Shown: piece by piece, positions 19,674-30,397 of the stretch
Layout of the letters: every line of letters starts with the position of its first letter
Position numbering within the stretch: position 1 is the first letter of the stretch
NCBI GenBank assembly: GCA_947462725.1
Contig: CANHPZ010000002.1
Coordinates: forward strand, 1-64,000
DNA: 64,000 bases
Source: Flavobacteriales bacterium
Lineage (GTDB): Bacteria; Bacteroidota; Bacteroidia; Flavobacteriales_D; Sanyastnellaceae
Reading direction: 5' to 3'
Translations under genes and position numbers: made by a program
The notes under the pieces: model-generated
Seen by the model: only the letters and a program-made list of their open reading frames with translations
Database searches by the model: none
What the model was told of the DNA's origin: nothing

Positions 19674-21215
19674 TTAAAGAGGCATGTTGCTATGCTTTTT
19701 CTTGGGCATGCTATCTACTTTGTTTTCAAGCATAGCAAACGCACGAATCAGCTTTTCTCTAGTTTGTGATGGCAAGATAACCTCATCTACATAACCGCGT
19801 TGAGCGGCGCTATATGGGTTGGCAAAGAGCTCTGCGTATTCAGCCTCCTTTTCCTTCCATTTCTGTTCGGGATTAGAAGCCTCAGATATTTCTTTTTTGA
19901 AAATAATTTCGGCCGCGCCCTTAGCGCCCATAACAGCAATTTCGGCCGTTGGCCAAGCATAATTCATGTCGGCACCAATATGCTTGGAGTTCATGACGTC
20001 GTAAGCACCTCCGTATGCTTTTCTAGTAATCACGGTTACGCGAGGAACCGTGGCTTCACTGAATGCATAAAGCAGTTTTGCTCCATTAGAGATGATACCA
20101 TTCCACTCCTGATCTGTACCGGGTAAGAATCCCGGCACATCTTCAAACACGAGCAATGGAATATTAAACGCATCGCAGAAACGCACGAAACGAGCGCCTT
20201 TGGCCGAAGATTTAATATCCAGCACTCCGGCAAGAAATGCAGGTTGGTTAGCAACAAGACCAATGCTGCGTCCGGCTATACGGGCAAAACCTACAATAAT
20301 ATTTTCTGCGTAGTCTTTATGAACTTCAAACCACGAACCTTCGTCAATTGCCTCGGTAATGACCTCGTGCATATCGTAAGGTTGATTTGGATTTTCCGGA
20401 ATTATAGTGTCCAGCTTTGGACGCGACTCATTGCCGTGTGAGTAATTCGCAGCAGGAGCTTGGTCTTCGCAATTTTGTGGCATGTAGCCCATAAGCTCGC
20501 GAATCATCTTCAGACAAGCGACATCGTTTTCTGCTTTGAAATGTGTTACACCGCTTTTGGATGCGTGGGTAGAAGCACCTCCAAGTTCTTCGCTTGTTAC
20601 CTCTTCGTGTGTCACCGTCTTCACCACATTAGGCCCGGTCACAAACATGTAGCTTGTGTTTTCTACCATGAGAATGAAATCGGTAAGCGCTGGTGAATAA
20701 ACCGCACCACCCGCACACGGCCCCATGATTGCGCTGATTTGCGGCACAACTCCACTAGCGCGTGTGTTGCGATAAAATATATCAGCATATGCACCAAGTG
20801 AAACCACCCCCTCTTGAATACGCGCTCCTCCGCTATCATTGAGGCCAATAACAGGTGCGCCATTTTGCATAGCCAAATCCATGATGCGACATATTTTCTC
20901 AGCGTGTGCCTCCGCTAGTGAGCCACCCATTACGGTGAAGTCTTGAGAAAAAACATACACCAAACGACCATTGATTGTGCCGTATCCAGTGATAACACCA
21001 TCTCCGGGGTAAACCTCTTTGTCGAGACCGAAATTGGTAGATCGATGTGTGACAAGCATACCGAGCTCCTCGAATGAATTTTCATCGAGCAGAAAGTGCA
21101 GCCTCTCTCTAGCGGTGAGTTTGCCCTTTTTGTGTTGCGATTCGATTCGTTTTGCCCCACCACCCAAATGAGCGGATGCAATTTTATCTGCAAGAATTTT
21201 GTGCTTATTAGACAT
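19674..21215 (-). CDS. Acyl-CoA (propionyl-CoA) carboxylase beta subunit
   Basis: [56 protein letters not shown]. Confidence 0.92.
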   Translation of the reverse strand: MSNKHKILADKIASAHLGGGAKRIESQHKKGKLTARERLHFLLDENSFEELGMLVTHRSTNFGLDKEVYPGDGVITGYGTINGRLVYVFSQDFTVMGGSLAEAHAEKICRIMDLAMQNGAPVIGLNDSGGARIQEGVVSLGAYADIFYRNTRASGVVPQISAIMGPCAGGAVYSPALTDFILMVENTSYMFVTGPNVVKTVTHEEVTSEELGGASTHASKSGVTHFKAENDVACLKMIRELMGYMPQNCEDQAPAANYSHGNESRPKLDTIIPENPNQPYDMHEVITEAIDEGSWFEVHKDYAENIIVGFARIAGRSIGLVANQPAFLAGVLDIKSSAKGARFVRFCDAFNIPLLVFEDVPGFLPGTDQEWNGIISNGAKLLYAFSEATVPRVTVITRKAYGGAYDVMNSKHIGADMNYAWPTAEIAVMGAKGAAEIIFKKEISEASNPEQKWKEKEAEYAELFANPYSAAQRGYVDEVILPSQTREKLIRAFAMLENKVDSMPKKKHSNMPL

Positions 21216-21234
21216 GTTAAAATCTATGTGCGCG

Positions 21235-21242
21235 CAAATGTA
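21235..21242 (-). promoter_or_regulatory. Bacteroidota -7 box TACATTTG
   Basis: + strand CAAATGTA, 19 nt upstream of carboxylase ATG. Confidence 0.4.
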
Positions 21243-21279
21243 GTCGGCACAGTGTCATTCACACGCGGAAAGGCCTCGG

Positions 21280-22986
21280 TTATTTGCCCGGGATGGCATC
21301 AAGAAGCTTTTGGGTGTATTCAGATTTCGGTCGATTGAATACAGCATCAGCAATCCCTATTTCTTCTATTTTCCCTTTATTCATTACCAATATCCTATCA
21401 CTCATGTAATGCACAACACGCAGGTCGTGTGAAATGAAAAGATAGGTTAGCCCAAACTCAAACTTCAAATCGTTCAACAGATTGAGCACTTGTGCCTGCA
21501 CCGAAACATCTAGCGCAGAAACACTTTCGTCACAAATGATGAATGATGGCTTGCAGGCTAAGGCACGTGCGATCACGATTCGTTGTCGCTGCCCACCGCT
21601 AAACTCATGCGGGTAGCGGTCGAAATGTGAAGAATTAAGACCAACCTTTTCGAGCAGGTCAATTGCTTTACGTTTTCGGTCGTTGTCGCTATTACCAATG
21701 CCATGAACCAACATAGGCTCGGTGATGGCGCGACCAATCGAGTGTTTTGGGTTGAGCGCAGAATATGGGTCTTGAAATATGATTTGAATTTCTTTGCGAA
21801 TGTTGCGCAGGGCTTGGCCGGATAGGTTCGCCAAGTTGATAGGAGAGTTCTGGTCGAAGTGATAGTTGATAATACCTTCAGTGGCCGGAATCAAACCGAG
21901 AAGCATTCTGCTCAATGTGGTTTTTCCGCACCCGCTCTCTCCCACCAATCCGAGTGTCTCGCCCTTAAATATTTCAAATGAAACATGATCAACAGCGGTG
22001 TTGGTTTTGATGTTTCTGCGCAAGAACGCATGAGTAGAATATTGTTTCGAAAGGTTGTGCACCGATAGAAAGGGCAATTCACCCAAGGGCCTTTCCTGTC
22101 TGGGTTGAGCCGCTGGTTGAGGGTTGTTTTCGAAGTCGGCAATGGTTAGTAATCGCTGATGTTTTTTATCTGCGTTCGGACGGCATTGCAACAGGCCTCG
22201 TGTATACTCATTTTGAGGGCTATTCAACACGTCACTAACCGTCCCGTACTCAACCATTTTTCCGCTCTTCATAACCAAAACGTCATCAGCAATTTCTTCA
22301 ACCACGCCTAAATCGTGGGTTATGAAGATTATACCCATGCCTCGCGTATGCTGAAGCGATTTAAGGAGGTGCAGAATTTCACCCTGCACAGTGACGTCTA
22401 GCGCTGTTGTTGGCTCGTCTGCAATGAGAAGCAGTGGTTCACACGCAATGGCCATTGCAATCATTACGCGCTGGCGCTGACCGCCACTCAACTGATGTGG
22501 ATATTGATCGATCATCGCAGATGCGCGAGGAAGCTTCACCTCTTCAAATAATTCGAGTGTTCTATTGCGAGATTGTTCACGAGAAAAACCTAAGTGCTTC
22601 ATCAAAACCTCTGACACCTGCTGTCCGCAAGTGATTACGGGGTTAAGCGATGTCATAGGCTCCTGGAAGATCATAGCGATTTTGCTGCCCCTAAGTTGAA
22701 GTAGCATATTATCGCCGGGTAGGCATTCTTTTTTGTCGGCCACCCCCTCAATAATCGAAGAGTGAAAACGAAATGTTCCGGAAGTGAAAACTGTTTTTTC
22801 AGGGTTCAATAAGCCCATTATACTTAATGAAGACACGGATTTTCCGCTGCCCGACTCACCCACAATTGCTAAGGTTTTTCCTTGAGATACGGAGAATGAA
22901 CTATCCTCTACCGCTTGCAATAATCCGGTGTTGTTTGGAAAAGCAATTCCAAGATGGTTTACCTCAAGAATGACGTTTTCCTTCAT
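21280..22986 (-). CDS. Dual-ATPase ABC transporter ATP-binding protein (oligopeptide/dipeptide type)
   Basis: Two Walker A (GESGSGKS, GESGCGKT) and two LSGGQRQR/FSGGQRQR signatures. Confidence 0.92.
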   Translation of the reverse strand: MKENVILEVNHLGIAFPNNTGLLQAVEDSSFSVSQGKTLAIVGESGSGKSVSSLSIMGLLNPEKTVFTSGTFRFHSSIIEGVADKKECLPGDNMLLQLRGSKIAMIFQEPMTSLNPVITCGQQVSEVLMKHLGFSREQSRNRTLELFEEVKLPRASAMIDQYPHQLSGGQRQRVMIAMAIACEPLLLIADEPTTALDVTVQGEILHLLKSLQHTRGMGIIFITHDLGVVEEIADDVLVMKSGKMVEYGTVSDVLNSPQNEYTRGLLQCRPNADKKHQRLLTIADFENNPQPAAQPRQERPLGELPFLSVHNLSKQYSTHAFLRRNIKTNTAVDHVSFEIFKGETLGLVGESGCGKTTLSRMLLGLIPATEGIINYHFDQNSPINLANLSGQALRNIRKEIQIIFQDPYSALNPKHSIGRAITEPMLVHGIGNSDNDRKRKAIDLLEKVGLNSSHFDRYPHEFSGGQRQRIVIARALACKPSFIICDESVSALDVSVQAQVLNLLNDLKFEFGLTYLFISHDLRVVHYMSDRILVMNKGKIEEIGIADAVFNRPKSEYTQKLLDAIPGK

Positions 22987-23510
22987 TGCATAGATTCGTT
23001 GAAGAGCAGGCGGATGCAAGACCTATTTTCTTTGCCATGGCCCTTTGAAAGCGACACGGTAACTAGCCGGCCATGCTCTGTGAGCGACCGCCATTCGACG
23101 TGACTGCTGAGGGTTTTTCCATCGCCGAAACGCTGCTGGTAATAGTCTTGAAAATCTGACATCAGATGATCGAATAGCGCTTCGTTTGCAGGGTAAACAT
23201 CAAGGTGTATATGGTTCAATCCATCTAGATTGAAACTATACGATATTTCATACCACGTGGAGTCTATTTCCTTGGGTTCGAATCGATAGATGAGCTCATC
23301 AGGCATGCTGTAAACTGATGTTGCTTGCTCATTGCGCTTTATTGCTTTTGGCTCGTCTCCCATGTGAATACCCCTGAAGTCGCCGCCTTTTTCAGGCATT
23401 AGAATGGTCTCAGCATTCAACTGTGTTTGCGCTGTTTGACAACCGACCACCGCCTGCAAGGTCATTGCAGCGAAGCACAGTGGAATCAGTTGAATGGGAA
23501 CGAGGCGCAT
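22983..23510 (-). CDS. Hypothetical lipoprotein
   Basis: ORF with lipobox-like AVVGC; overlaps ABC gene start by 4 nt. Confidence 0.65.
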   Translation of the reverse strand: MRLVPIQLIPLCFAAMTLQAVVGCQTAQTQLNAETILMPEKGGDFRGIHMGDEPKAIKRNEQATSVYSMPDELIYRFEPKEIDSTWYEISYSFNLDGLNHIHLDVYPANEALFDHLMSDFQDYYQQRFGDGKTLSSHVEWRSLTEHGRLVTVSLSKGHGKENRSCIRLLFNESMQ

Positions 23511-23640
23511 GATTCAAATATCGGATGTGAAATTTATTATGGCGCATTGGGCCACAACAACAATGAGCCATTCAATGTTAATAGCCGCACACAATATTTG
23601 GAATACAGTTTTTGTTGGTTGATGCAAAACCAGAACGACC

Positions 23641-25086
23641 ATGAAGACTAAAACCCTAATCGCAGCCGCTACACTCTCTGTGCTTTTTGTTTACTACACG
23701 ACCCAATTATCGCAAGCTGTTGAGTCGAGTGTTGGAAGTCCAACAGCGGCAATTCAAGCAGTCTTTAACGACTCCGTAGCCACAACCGACGTTAATGATG
23801 CATTTCCGCAAGCGAAAACGGGTGAATGGCCGAAGTCGACATTCAATCGTTTTGTCGTGAATAACACGAGTAAATCAGACATTATATGCCGTAAAGGAAC
23901 TCGTATAAGTTTTCCATCGGAGTCTTTTGAGGATAGCAACGGCAATGTGGTTTATGATGTGGAGTTGATCGTAGAAGAGTGCTATGATTTGAAAGAGATG
24001 CTGGCTGAAAAACTATCAACAACAAGTGGCTCTAGGATTATCGAGACCGCAGGAATGGTGAATATTGTTGCCAACAAAAGCGGTGTAGAACTGAGGTTAA
24101 GAGATGGGGTGCAATACACCCTGGAATTTCCTAATGGCGGCAAACGTGAAGATGATTTTGAGTTGTTTTACGGTGAACGCAACGCCGATGGAATCATCAA
24201 CTGGGTAAGTGCAGGACAGAAAGCGAATAGCCGAGTTGTTAATTCATCCACCAACTCTGCACGATCGATTAAGGAGAGTTGTTTTATTCAAATTTGCGAG
24301 AGTGAGTTTAGACGAAGAACCCTAGTGAGTGAAATGGATTATTTCAATTGGCAGTTGCTTGGAGGACAAACGCTGAACCAGTGGTTTGTGTCGAATTTTA
24401 ATCCTGATGCGGAAATGGTCGATGATTTTTGTGCAGACAAGCTGTTGTCCCAGATTACTTTTCATGTAAATAGAGATGGAAGTTTTATGGATTATTACAT
24501 CTCTCACGAGTCTAAACCTTCTTATGATCGTGTAATTGCTGAGTTTCTATCTACTATGCCGCCATTGGATTTAAGCGCTGCCATGCCGAGTTATAGCACT
24601 GATCACGCTTGTATTTTGACGTTTGGGCACAAACAGGGTTCGAGTAATGATGATTTTGTTGAGCGTTTTGCAAAGAAATACGATTATTCAGATGCGGAAA
24701 AGGCAATGTCAGAGGTGAATACGTCTGACCTCGATTATTATATGTTTTCAAGTACCGAGTTAGGTTGGATCAATTGTGATCGGTTCTATCAGGAACAATC
24801 GCCATTAGTCGATTTCTATGTTGAAGCCAATAGCTCTGATGGCGCAAGTGTTTCTATGGTTTTGGAGGACAGGAAGAGCATTGTTCGCGGCTATCGAAAG
24901 GGTAATGAGTTTGTTTTTAATGGCGTTCCAAGTAATACAAACGTTCGACTGATTGGAGTGGAAAATTCGTCAGGAAAGCCAACCATGGATGTTAAACGCA
25001 CGAATACCTCGCGCATGCGTTGTAAGCTCGACCATTATGAGCCGATTACATTGGCTCGTCTGGACGGCGCGATGTGTTGGAAATGA
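23641..25086 (+). CDS. Hypothetical secreted/anchored protein, unknown domain architecture
   Basis: 481-aa ORF with N-terminal hydrophobic segment; no confident family. Confidence 0.7.
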   Translation: MKTKTLIAAATLSVLFVYYTTQLSQAVESSVGSPTAAIQAVFNDSVATTDVNDAFPQAKTGEWPKSTFNRFVVNNTSKSDIICRKGTRISFPSESFEDSNGNVVYDVELIVEECYDLKEMLAEKLSTTSGSRIIETAGMVNIVANKSGVELRLRDGVQYTLEFPNGGKREDDFELFYGERNADGIINWVSAGQKANSRVVNSSTNSARSIKESCFIQICESEFRRRTLVSEMDYFNWQLLGGQTLNQWFVSNFNPDAEMVDDFCADKLLSQITFHVNRDGSFMDYYISHESKPSYDRVIAEFLSTMPPLDLSAAMPSYSTDHACILTFGHKQGSSNDDFVERFAKKYDYSDAEKAMSEVNTSDLDYYMFSSTELGWINCDRFYQEQSPLVDFYVEANSSDGASVSMVLEDRKSIVRGYRKGNEFVFNGVPSNTNVRLIGVENSSGKPTMDVKRTNTSRMRCKLDHYEPITLARLDGAMCWK

Positions 25087-25115
25087 CTTCAGGTATGCGT
25101 GGGATATTTCGCGTG

Positions 25116-25123
25116 TATCTTTG
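25116..25123 (+). promoter_or_regulatory. Bacteroidota -7 box TATCTTTG
   Basis: TAnnTTTG 18 nt before ATG at 25141. Confidence 0.5.
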
Positions 25124-25140
25124 CGATATAAATACTATTC

Positions 25141-26673
25141 ATGAACATTGAACACTCCCTTAAAGTGCTGGGTTTGCAGAAGGAAAACCTTGGCACAAGT
25201 ACCGGTCGCGAATTTTTTGGAACCGGGGATTTAATCTCGTCGTATTCACCTGTTGATGGCAGTCTTATTGGCGCCGTCAGAGCAACAACACGAGAGGATT
25301 ACGATCGCGCCGTTGGTGCGGCTCAAGAAGCCTTTTCGACTTGGCGTTTGATGCCCGCGCCAAAGCGTGGTGAGATAGTCCGTCAATTCGGTGACAAGCT
25401 GAGAGCGAAAAAGCAAGAGCTTGGTCAGCTTGTTTCCTACGAAATGGGTAAGTCTTTGCAAGAGGGACTTGGAGAGGTTCAGGAGATGATTGACATATGT
25501 GATTTTGCTGTTGGATTGTCCCGTCAGTTGTATGGTTTGACTATGCATAGTGAGCGTCCGGGTCACCGTATGTATGAGCAATGGCACCCTCTTGGTGTAG
25601 TTGGAATTATTTCGGCTTTTAATTTTCCAGTTGCTGTTTGGAGCTGGAATAGCGCTCTGGCTTGGATTTGCGGTAATGTATCTATTTGGAAAGGAAGCGA
25701 AAAGACCCCACTTTGCTCAATTGCTTGTCAGAATATTTGGAATGAAGTTGCTGAAGACAATAACCTTCCTGAAGGCATTTCTTGCATTGTAACCGGTGAT
25801 GGTATAATTGGAAATTGGATGACAGAGGATAAGCGATTGCCTCTTATTTCAGCTACCGGAAGCACACGAATGGGGCGAATAGTTGGTGCTAAGGTGGCTG
25901 AGCGCTTTGGTAAAAGCCTTCTCGAATTGGGAGGCAACAATGCAATAATTGTAACGCCAAATGCGGACCTCAAAATGACCATAATCGGGGCAATTTTCGG
26001 TGCCTGTGGTACAGCTGGTCAGCGTTGCACTACAACACGCCGTTTGATTATTCACGATAGTGTATATGATGAGGTAAAGAATAAGCTTGCGCAGGCATAT
26101 GGTCAGTTGCGCATTGGAAACCCACTAGACCAGAATAATCACGTAGGTCCGTTGATTGATAAGGCTGCTGTTGAATTGTATCTTCAATCAATTGTACAAG
26201 CCAAGCAACAAGGCGGAAATGTTTTGGTTGAGGGTGGTGTATTGACTGGTTCTGGATATGAAAGTGGCTGTTATGTAAAGCCATGTATTATCGAGGTTAA
26301 AGATTCCTCACTTCCGATCGTACAGCACGAGACATTTGCACCGATTCTGTATATTATGAAGTACAGTGAGTTGGCTGATGCGGTTTCCATGCAGAATGGT
26401 GTTGTACAAGGTTTAAGCAGCAGCATCATGACAACCAATATGCGTGAAGCGGAGTATTTTCTATCAGTTGAGGGCAGTGATTGCGGTATAGCCAATGTCA
26501 ATATTGGTACAAGCGGGGCAGAAATAGGCGGCGCTTTTGGTGGAGAAAAGGAAACTGGAGGTGGCCGTGAATCCGGATCAGATAGCTGGAGAAATTACAT
26601 GCGTCGACAAACGAACACGATTAATTACAGTTCGCAATTACCTTTAGCTCAGGGTATTAAGTTTGACTTATAA
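25141..26673 (+). CDS. Aldehyde dehydrogenase, ALDH7-like (aminoadipate-semialdehyde dehydrogenase type)
   Basis: ELGGNNAIIV, FGACGTAGQRCTTTRRL, FNFPVAVWSWNSALAWICGN. Confidence 0.9.
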   Translation: MNIEHSLKVLGLQKENLGTSTGREFFGTGDLISSYSPVDGSLIGAVRATTREDYDRAVGAAQEAFSTWRLMPAPKRGEIVRQFGDKLRAKKQELGQLVSYEMGKSLQEGLGEVQEMIDICDFAVGLSRQLYGLTMHSERPGHRMYEQWHPLGVVGIISAFNFPVAVWSWNSALAWICGNVSIWKGSEKTPLCSIACQNIWNEVAEDNNLPEGISCIVTGDGIIGNWMTEDKRLPLISATGSTRMGRIVGAKVAERFGKSLLELGGNNAIIVTPNADLKMTIIGAIFGACGTAGQRCTTTRRLIIHDSVYDEVKNKLAQAYGQLRIGNPLDQNNHVGPLIDKAAVELYLQSIVQAKQQGGNVLVEGGVLTGSGYESGCYVKPCIIEVKDSSLPIVQHETFAPILYIMKYSELADAVSMQNGVVQGLSSSIMTTNMREAEYFLSVEGSDCGIANVNIGTSGAEIGGAFGGEKETGGGRESGSDSWRNYMRRQTNTINYSSQLPLAQGIKFDL

Positions 26674-26694
26674 CTCTTGTGTGTAAGGAAATAG

Positions 26695-26717
26695 AAAGGG
26701 GCGTATGCCCCTTTTTT
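26695..26717. terminator. Rho-independent, bidirectional-looking terminator AAAGGGGC-GTAT-GCCCCTTTTTT
   Basis: Perfect stem with 4-nt loop followed by T tract, between convergent genes. Confidence 0.8.
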
Positions 26718-28590
26718 AACGCCCTATTTTCATCAATAAGATCGAGATGTCTGCGGGATTAACTCCGCTAATCCGGGATGCTTGACCAAGTGTTTCAGGT
26801 TGGATGGCGGATAGTTTTTGTCTAGCTTCCGTGCTGATATTGCCTACGGCATTGAAATCAAATCCAGATGGAAATCGAATATGTTCCAGGCGAAGTAGTT
26901 TTTCAGCCATGTCTCTTTCTTTTGCTAGGTAACCGCTATATTTTATCTCAATTTCGGCTTGTTCCAAGATTTCGTCCATTATTTCTTGAGTGTTTTCGAG
27001 GCATTCAGCAATGGATGGATACAAGGGGGTAAAATCAGACAATCGCACCTCGGGCCGAGTGAGAACACCGGATAGCTTTACTTTTTGGCTTATTGGGGCG
27101 CTATTGCGATTTTGGAGCATTCCGTTCACCATTTCCGGTTCAATAGATAGTTTTTCGAGGTGCTTTATGAGTTTGTGCTTTCCGGCTAGCTTTTGTTCCA
27201 CGTGAAAAACGCGATCTGATTTCGCCAAACCGATTTGCTGCGCTCGTGGAGTTAACCGTTCATCGGCATTGTCTTGCCGCAATAATGTCCGAAATTCAGC
27301 TCTGCTAGTGAACATACGATAGGGCTCGTCAGTGCTTTTGGTAATCAGATCGTCGATTAGAACACCGATGTAGGCTTCATTTCGGTGCAATACGAACTCT
27401 TCTTTTTCTTGTATCCAATGTGCGGCATTAATACCCGCAATTAGACCTTGGCACGCTGCCTCTTCGTAGCCAGTGGTTCCGTTGATTTGTCCGGCCAGAA
27501 ACAATCCTGGTATTGCCTTGCTCTCGAGTGTGTGCTTGAGTTGATCGGGTGGAAAGTAATCGTATTCAATCGCATACCCTGGTCGAAACATTTTAGCGTT
27601 TTCAAAACCTGGAATATGTCTTATTGCCTTGAGTTGTATGTCATCTGGAAGACTGGTTGAAAAGCCGTTGACATAAATTTCTATGGTTTGCCATCCTTCA
27701 GGTTCTACGAATATTTGGTGCCTATCTTTATCAGCAAAGCGAGTGATTTTGTCTTCAATTGACGGACAGTATCGTGGACCGACGCCCTGTATGCGCCCAG
27801 CAAACATGGGGCTTTGCTCAAAACCCGTTGCTAATATGTCGTGTACTGTCGAATTTGTGTAGGTAATCCAGCAAGAGCGCTGTTGTGTTAATGGTTTGCT
27901 GGATGGAAGATAAGAGAATTTGGAAGGGACAGCATCACCAAGTTGCTCTTCCATTTTGCCATAATTGAGAGACCTACCATCGATTCTTGGTGGGGTACCG
28001 GTTTTCATGCGGCCACTTCTCAACCCTAATTCGTTGAGCTGTTCTGTAAGGCCCTCGGCCCTTTTCTCTCCCATTCTGCCGCCACCAAACTGTTTCTCGC
28101 CGATGTGGATTACCCCGTTGAGAAAGGTTCCGCTGGTTATAATTACGGAACGGCAATGGAAAGTAACTCCCATACCGGTAACAACCCCGGTGATTTGATT
28201 ATTCTCGATAATTACTGAGCTTACCATGTCTTGCCAGAAGTCAACTAAAGGTGTAGCTTCGAGCATATTGCGCCATTCTTCTGCGAAGCGCATTCTATCG
28301 TTTTGAGTGCGTGGGCTCCACATGGCTGGCCCTTTGGATTTGTTCAACATTCTGAATTGAATTGCTGAACGATCAGACACAATTCCAGAATAGCCACCGA
28401 GTGCATCGATTTCACGTATAATTTGACCCTTGGCAATACCTCCCATGGCTGGGTTACAACTCATCTGGCCAATCTTGTTCATATCCATGGTAATCAATAA
28501 GGTACGTGCACCTAAATTGGCCGCTGCCGAAGCTGCTTCGTTGCCGGCATGTCCAGCACCAACAACAATAATATCGTAAGAATTTTCCAT
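26716..28590 (-). CDS. mnmG: tRNA uridine-5-carboxymethylaminomethyl modification enzyme MnmG
   Basis: [46 protein letters not shown]. Confidence 0.95.
   Translation of the reverse strand: MENSYDIIVVGAGHAGNEAASAAANLGARTLLITMDMNKIGQMSCNPAMGGIAKGQIIREIDALGGYSGIVSDRSAIQFRMLNKSKGPAMWSPRTQNDRMRFAEEWRNMLEATPLVDFWQDMVSSVIIENNQITGVVTGMGVTFHCRSVIITSGTFLNGVIHIGEKQFGGGRMGEKRAEGLTEQLNELGLRSGRMKTGTPPRIDGRSLNYGKMEEQLGDAVPSKFSYLPSSKPLTQQRSCWITYTNSTVHDILATGFEQSPMFAGRIQGVGPRYCPSIEDKITRFADKDRHQIFVEPEGWQTIEIYVNGFSTSLPDDIQLKAIRHIPGFENAKMFRPGYAIEYDYFPPDQLKHTLESKAIPGLFLAGQINGTTGYEEAACQGLIAGINAAHWIQEKEEFVLHRNEAYIGVLIDDLITKSTDEPYRMFTSRAEFRTLLRQDNADERLTPRAQQIGLAKSDRVFHVEQKLAGKHKLIKHLEKLSIEPEMVNGMLQNRNSAPISQKVKLSGVLTRPEVRLSDFTPLYPSIAECLENTQEIMDEILEQAEIEIKYSGYLAKERDMAEKLLRLEHIRFPSGFDFNAVGNISTEARQKLSAIQPETLGQASRISGVNPADISILLMKIGR
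27194..27209 (+). promoter_or_regulatory. parS-like site TGTTCCACGTGAAAAA (15/16 to TGTTCCACGTGAAACA)
   Basis: Direct read, inside mnmG. Confidence 0.6.
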
Positions 28591-28599
28591 ATTAAATTA

Positions 28600-28615
28600 C
28601 GTTCCACGTGAAACG
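28600..28615 (+). promoter_or_regulatory. parS-like site CGTTCCACGTGAAACG (14/16; 14-bp core GTTCCACGTGAAAC perfect)
   Basis: Direct read, in the mnmG-ybeY intergenic gap. Confidence 0.65.
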
Positions 28616-29047
28616 CTAACCAAGGCCAAATTCATTCAACATTAGAATTGATTTTTGTTCTTGATTGCGCATTGTTAGACCCTCTGATTTTGTTTTATCT
28701 TTATATCCACACAAATGCATAACTCCATGAATTATAACGCGGTAGGTTTCTGTTATTGGAGTTGTGTTGTATGTAGTTGCATTCTCTAACACCCTATCCA
28801 AGCTTATGTATAAATCTCCGGATATTTGGTTATTTTGAGTATTGTCAAATGTAATAATGTCCGTGTAGTAATCGTGCTCCAGATGAGTGCGGTTGATTTC
28901 TAAAAGATGGTCATCTGAGCAGAAGATAATGTTGATGGTACCAATTGTTTTGCCTTCTGCAAAAACGCAGGCGCTTATCCAGCGTTTTAATGCGTTTTTT
29001 TGCTTCAGTTGGGACCGAACATCCATGTCGTGAAAGAAAATCGCCAT
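28616..29047 (-). CDS. ybeY: Endoribonuclease YbeY
   Basis: HGVMHLCGYKDKT zinc motif (H-x3-H-x5-like), small size. Confidence 0.9.
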   Translation of the reverse strand: MAIFFHDMDVRSQLKQKNALKRWISACVFAEGKTIGTINIIFCSDDHLLEINRTHLEHDYYTDIITFDNTQNNQISGDLYISLDRVLENATTYNTTPITETYRVIIHGVMHLCGYKDKTKSEGLTMRNQEQKSILMLNEFGLG

Positions 29048-29179
29048 AATGCCGCGAAAATAGCTTTTAGAACGAATCAACAGGGTGTTCACATGATTAA
29101 TTGGCTATATACTACGGATATGAACTGAATTTTGGTTGGAATGGGTTGTGGCTTGAGTTGATTTATTAATTTGCGGCCA

Positions 29180-29968
29180 ATGAAAAATCTAGTTGTGTTA
29201 GTTGACTATAGCGACGGTTGTAAGCACGCGCTGAATCAAGGAAGAATTTTAGCAGAGTTGGCGGGTTCACATGTTCATGTTTTACACGTTACGCCAAACA
29301 CGGTTAATGATGAGGAGCATGCGCGTTTGAGAGAATTTGCATTAATGGAATTAGGCTCAAGCCTTCCTATAACGACGCACGTGGCAGATGGCCGACTGAT
29401 GACCGCCTTAACAGAATCCCTGGAGTCCATTAATCCTGATTTAATCCTTTTGTGTACTCACGGTGTTAAGGGCATTGCGCAACATCTGTTTGGTGCAAGG
29501 ATTTTATCACTCGTGCAATCGCTCGAGAAGCCGTTTCTGGTGGTTCAGGAAAATAGTGAAATAGCAGAGGAGGGTTTCGGAAAGATTTTGTTTCCAGCTA
29601 CTCACAGCGCCTATGTCAATATCATGATTGATCAAGTCATGGCTATTGCTGCAGAGTGCGACAGCGAGGTTGTTTTCTATGAAATTGACAAGTATGTTGG
29701 CGATGTCGAAAACGACATCAAGATTAATTTTGATCAGGCGAAAAAAGCATTTAAGGCCAAAGGAATTCGATTTAGCAATGTGAAGGAAGAGGTGAACAAT
29801 CACTCACTTGGATTTGCGCGTCAAACCCTGGCTTTCGCAGCAAAAAATAGCATAGGACTTATTGCGACCCCCTCTGAAGTTGTAGACAATGGATTTCTGA
29901 TGATGAAATCGGATAAAGAGGCGCTACTGACGAATGAGCAGGGAATTCCGATTTTGGCCTGTGGTTAA
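29180..29968 (+). CDS. Universal stress protein family
   Basis: MKNLVVLVDYSDGCKHALNQGRILAELAGSHVHVLHVTP. Confidence 0.8.
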   Translation: MKNLVVLVDYSDGCKHALNQGRILAELAGSHVHVLHVTPNTVNDEEHARLREFALMELGSSLPITTHVADGRLMTALTESLESINPDLILLCTHGVKGIAQHLFGARILSLVQSLEKPFLVVQENSEIAEEGFGKILFPATHSAYVNIMIDQVMAIAAECDSEVVFYEIDKYVGDVENDIKINFDQAKKAFKAKGIRFSNVKEEVNNHSLGFARQTLAFAAKNSIGLIATPSEVVDNGFLMMKSDKEALLTNEQGIPILACG

Positions 29969-30390
29969 ACTGCGGCTTGCTCTAAAACGGAAAAATCGAG
30001 AATAACTATACGTCCATTATCTTCGAATGAACAAGTGTCCGCGAGTTTCTTCATTAGAAAAACACCTCGTCCATGCGGTTTTTCAATGTTCTCAGGAGCT
30101 GTAGGATCTGGCAGGTTATCGTAATCAAATCCAGGACCTTCGTCTTCAATCACAAAGCGAATAGCATTGCTTTCTGTTACGCTGAAATGAATTTGCACCT
30201 GTTTAGCCGGGTCCAATTTATTGCCGTGAACAATGGCGTTGTTTACAGCCTCAGTCATGGCGATGAGTAATTCGCCATAATAGTCTTCTTTCACGTGGAA
30301 CTCGGCGCAAACATCATCGATGAGTTGTTCTGCGATATGGATGTTTTCGAGTACCGAAGGAAATTGTAATGTTCTGTTTGCTGAAGCCAT
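29965..30390 (-). CDS. ATP-binding protein, anti-sigma regulatory factor (RsbW-like HATPase)
   Basis: MTEAVNNAIVHGNKLDP; IEDEGPGFDYDNLPDP; HGRGVFLMKKL. Confidence 0.88.
   Translation of the reverse strand: MASANRTLQFPSVLENIHIAEQLIDDVCAEFHVKEDYYGELLIAMTEAVNNAIVHGNKLDPAKQVQIHFSVTESNAIRFVIEDEGPGFDYDNLPDPTAPENIEKPHGRGVFLMKKLADTCSFEDNGRIVILDFSVLEQAAV
30287..30302 (-). promoter_or_regulatory. parS-like site AGTTCCACGTGAAAGA (14/16)
   Basis: + strand TCTTTCACGTGGAACT, inside RsbW-like CDS. Confidence 0.5.
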
Positions 30391-30397
30391 AATTGAA

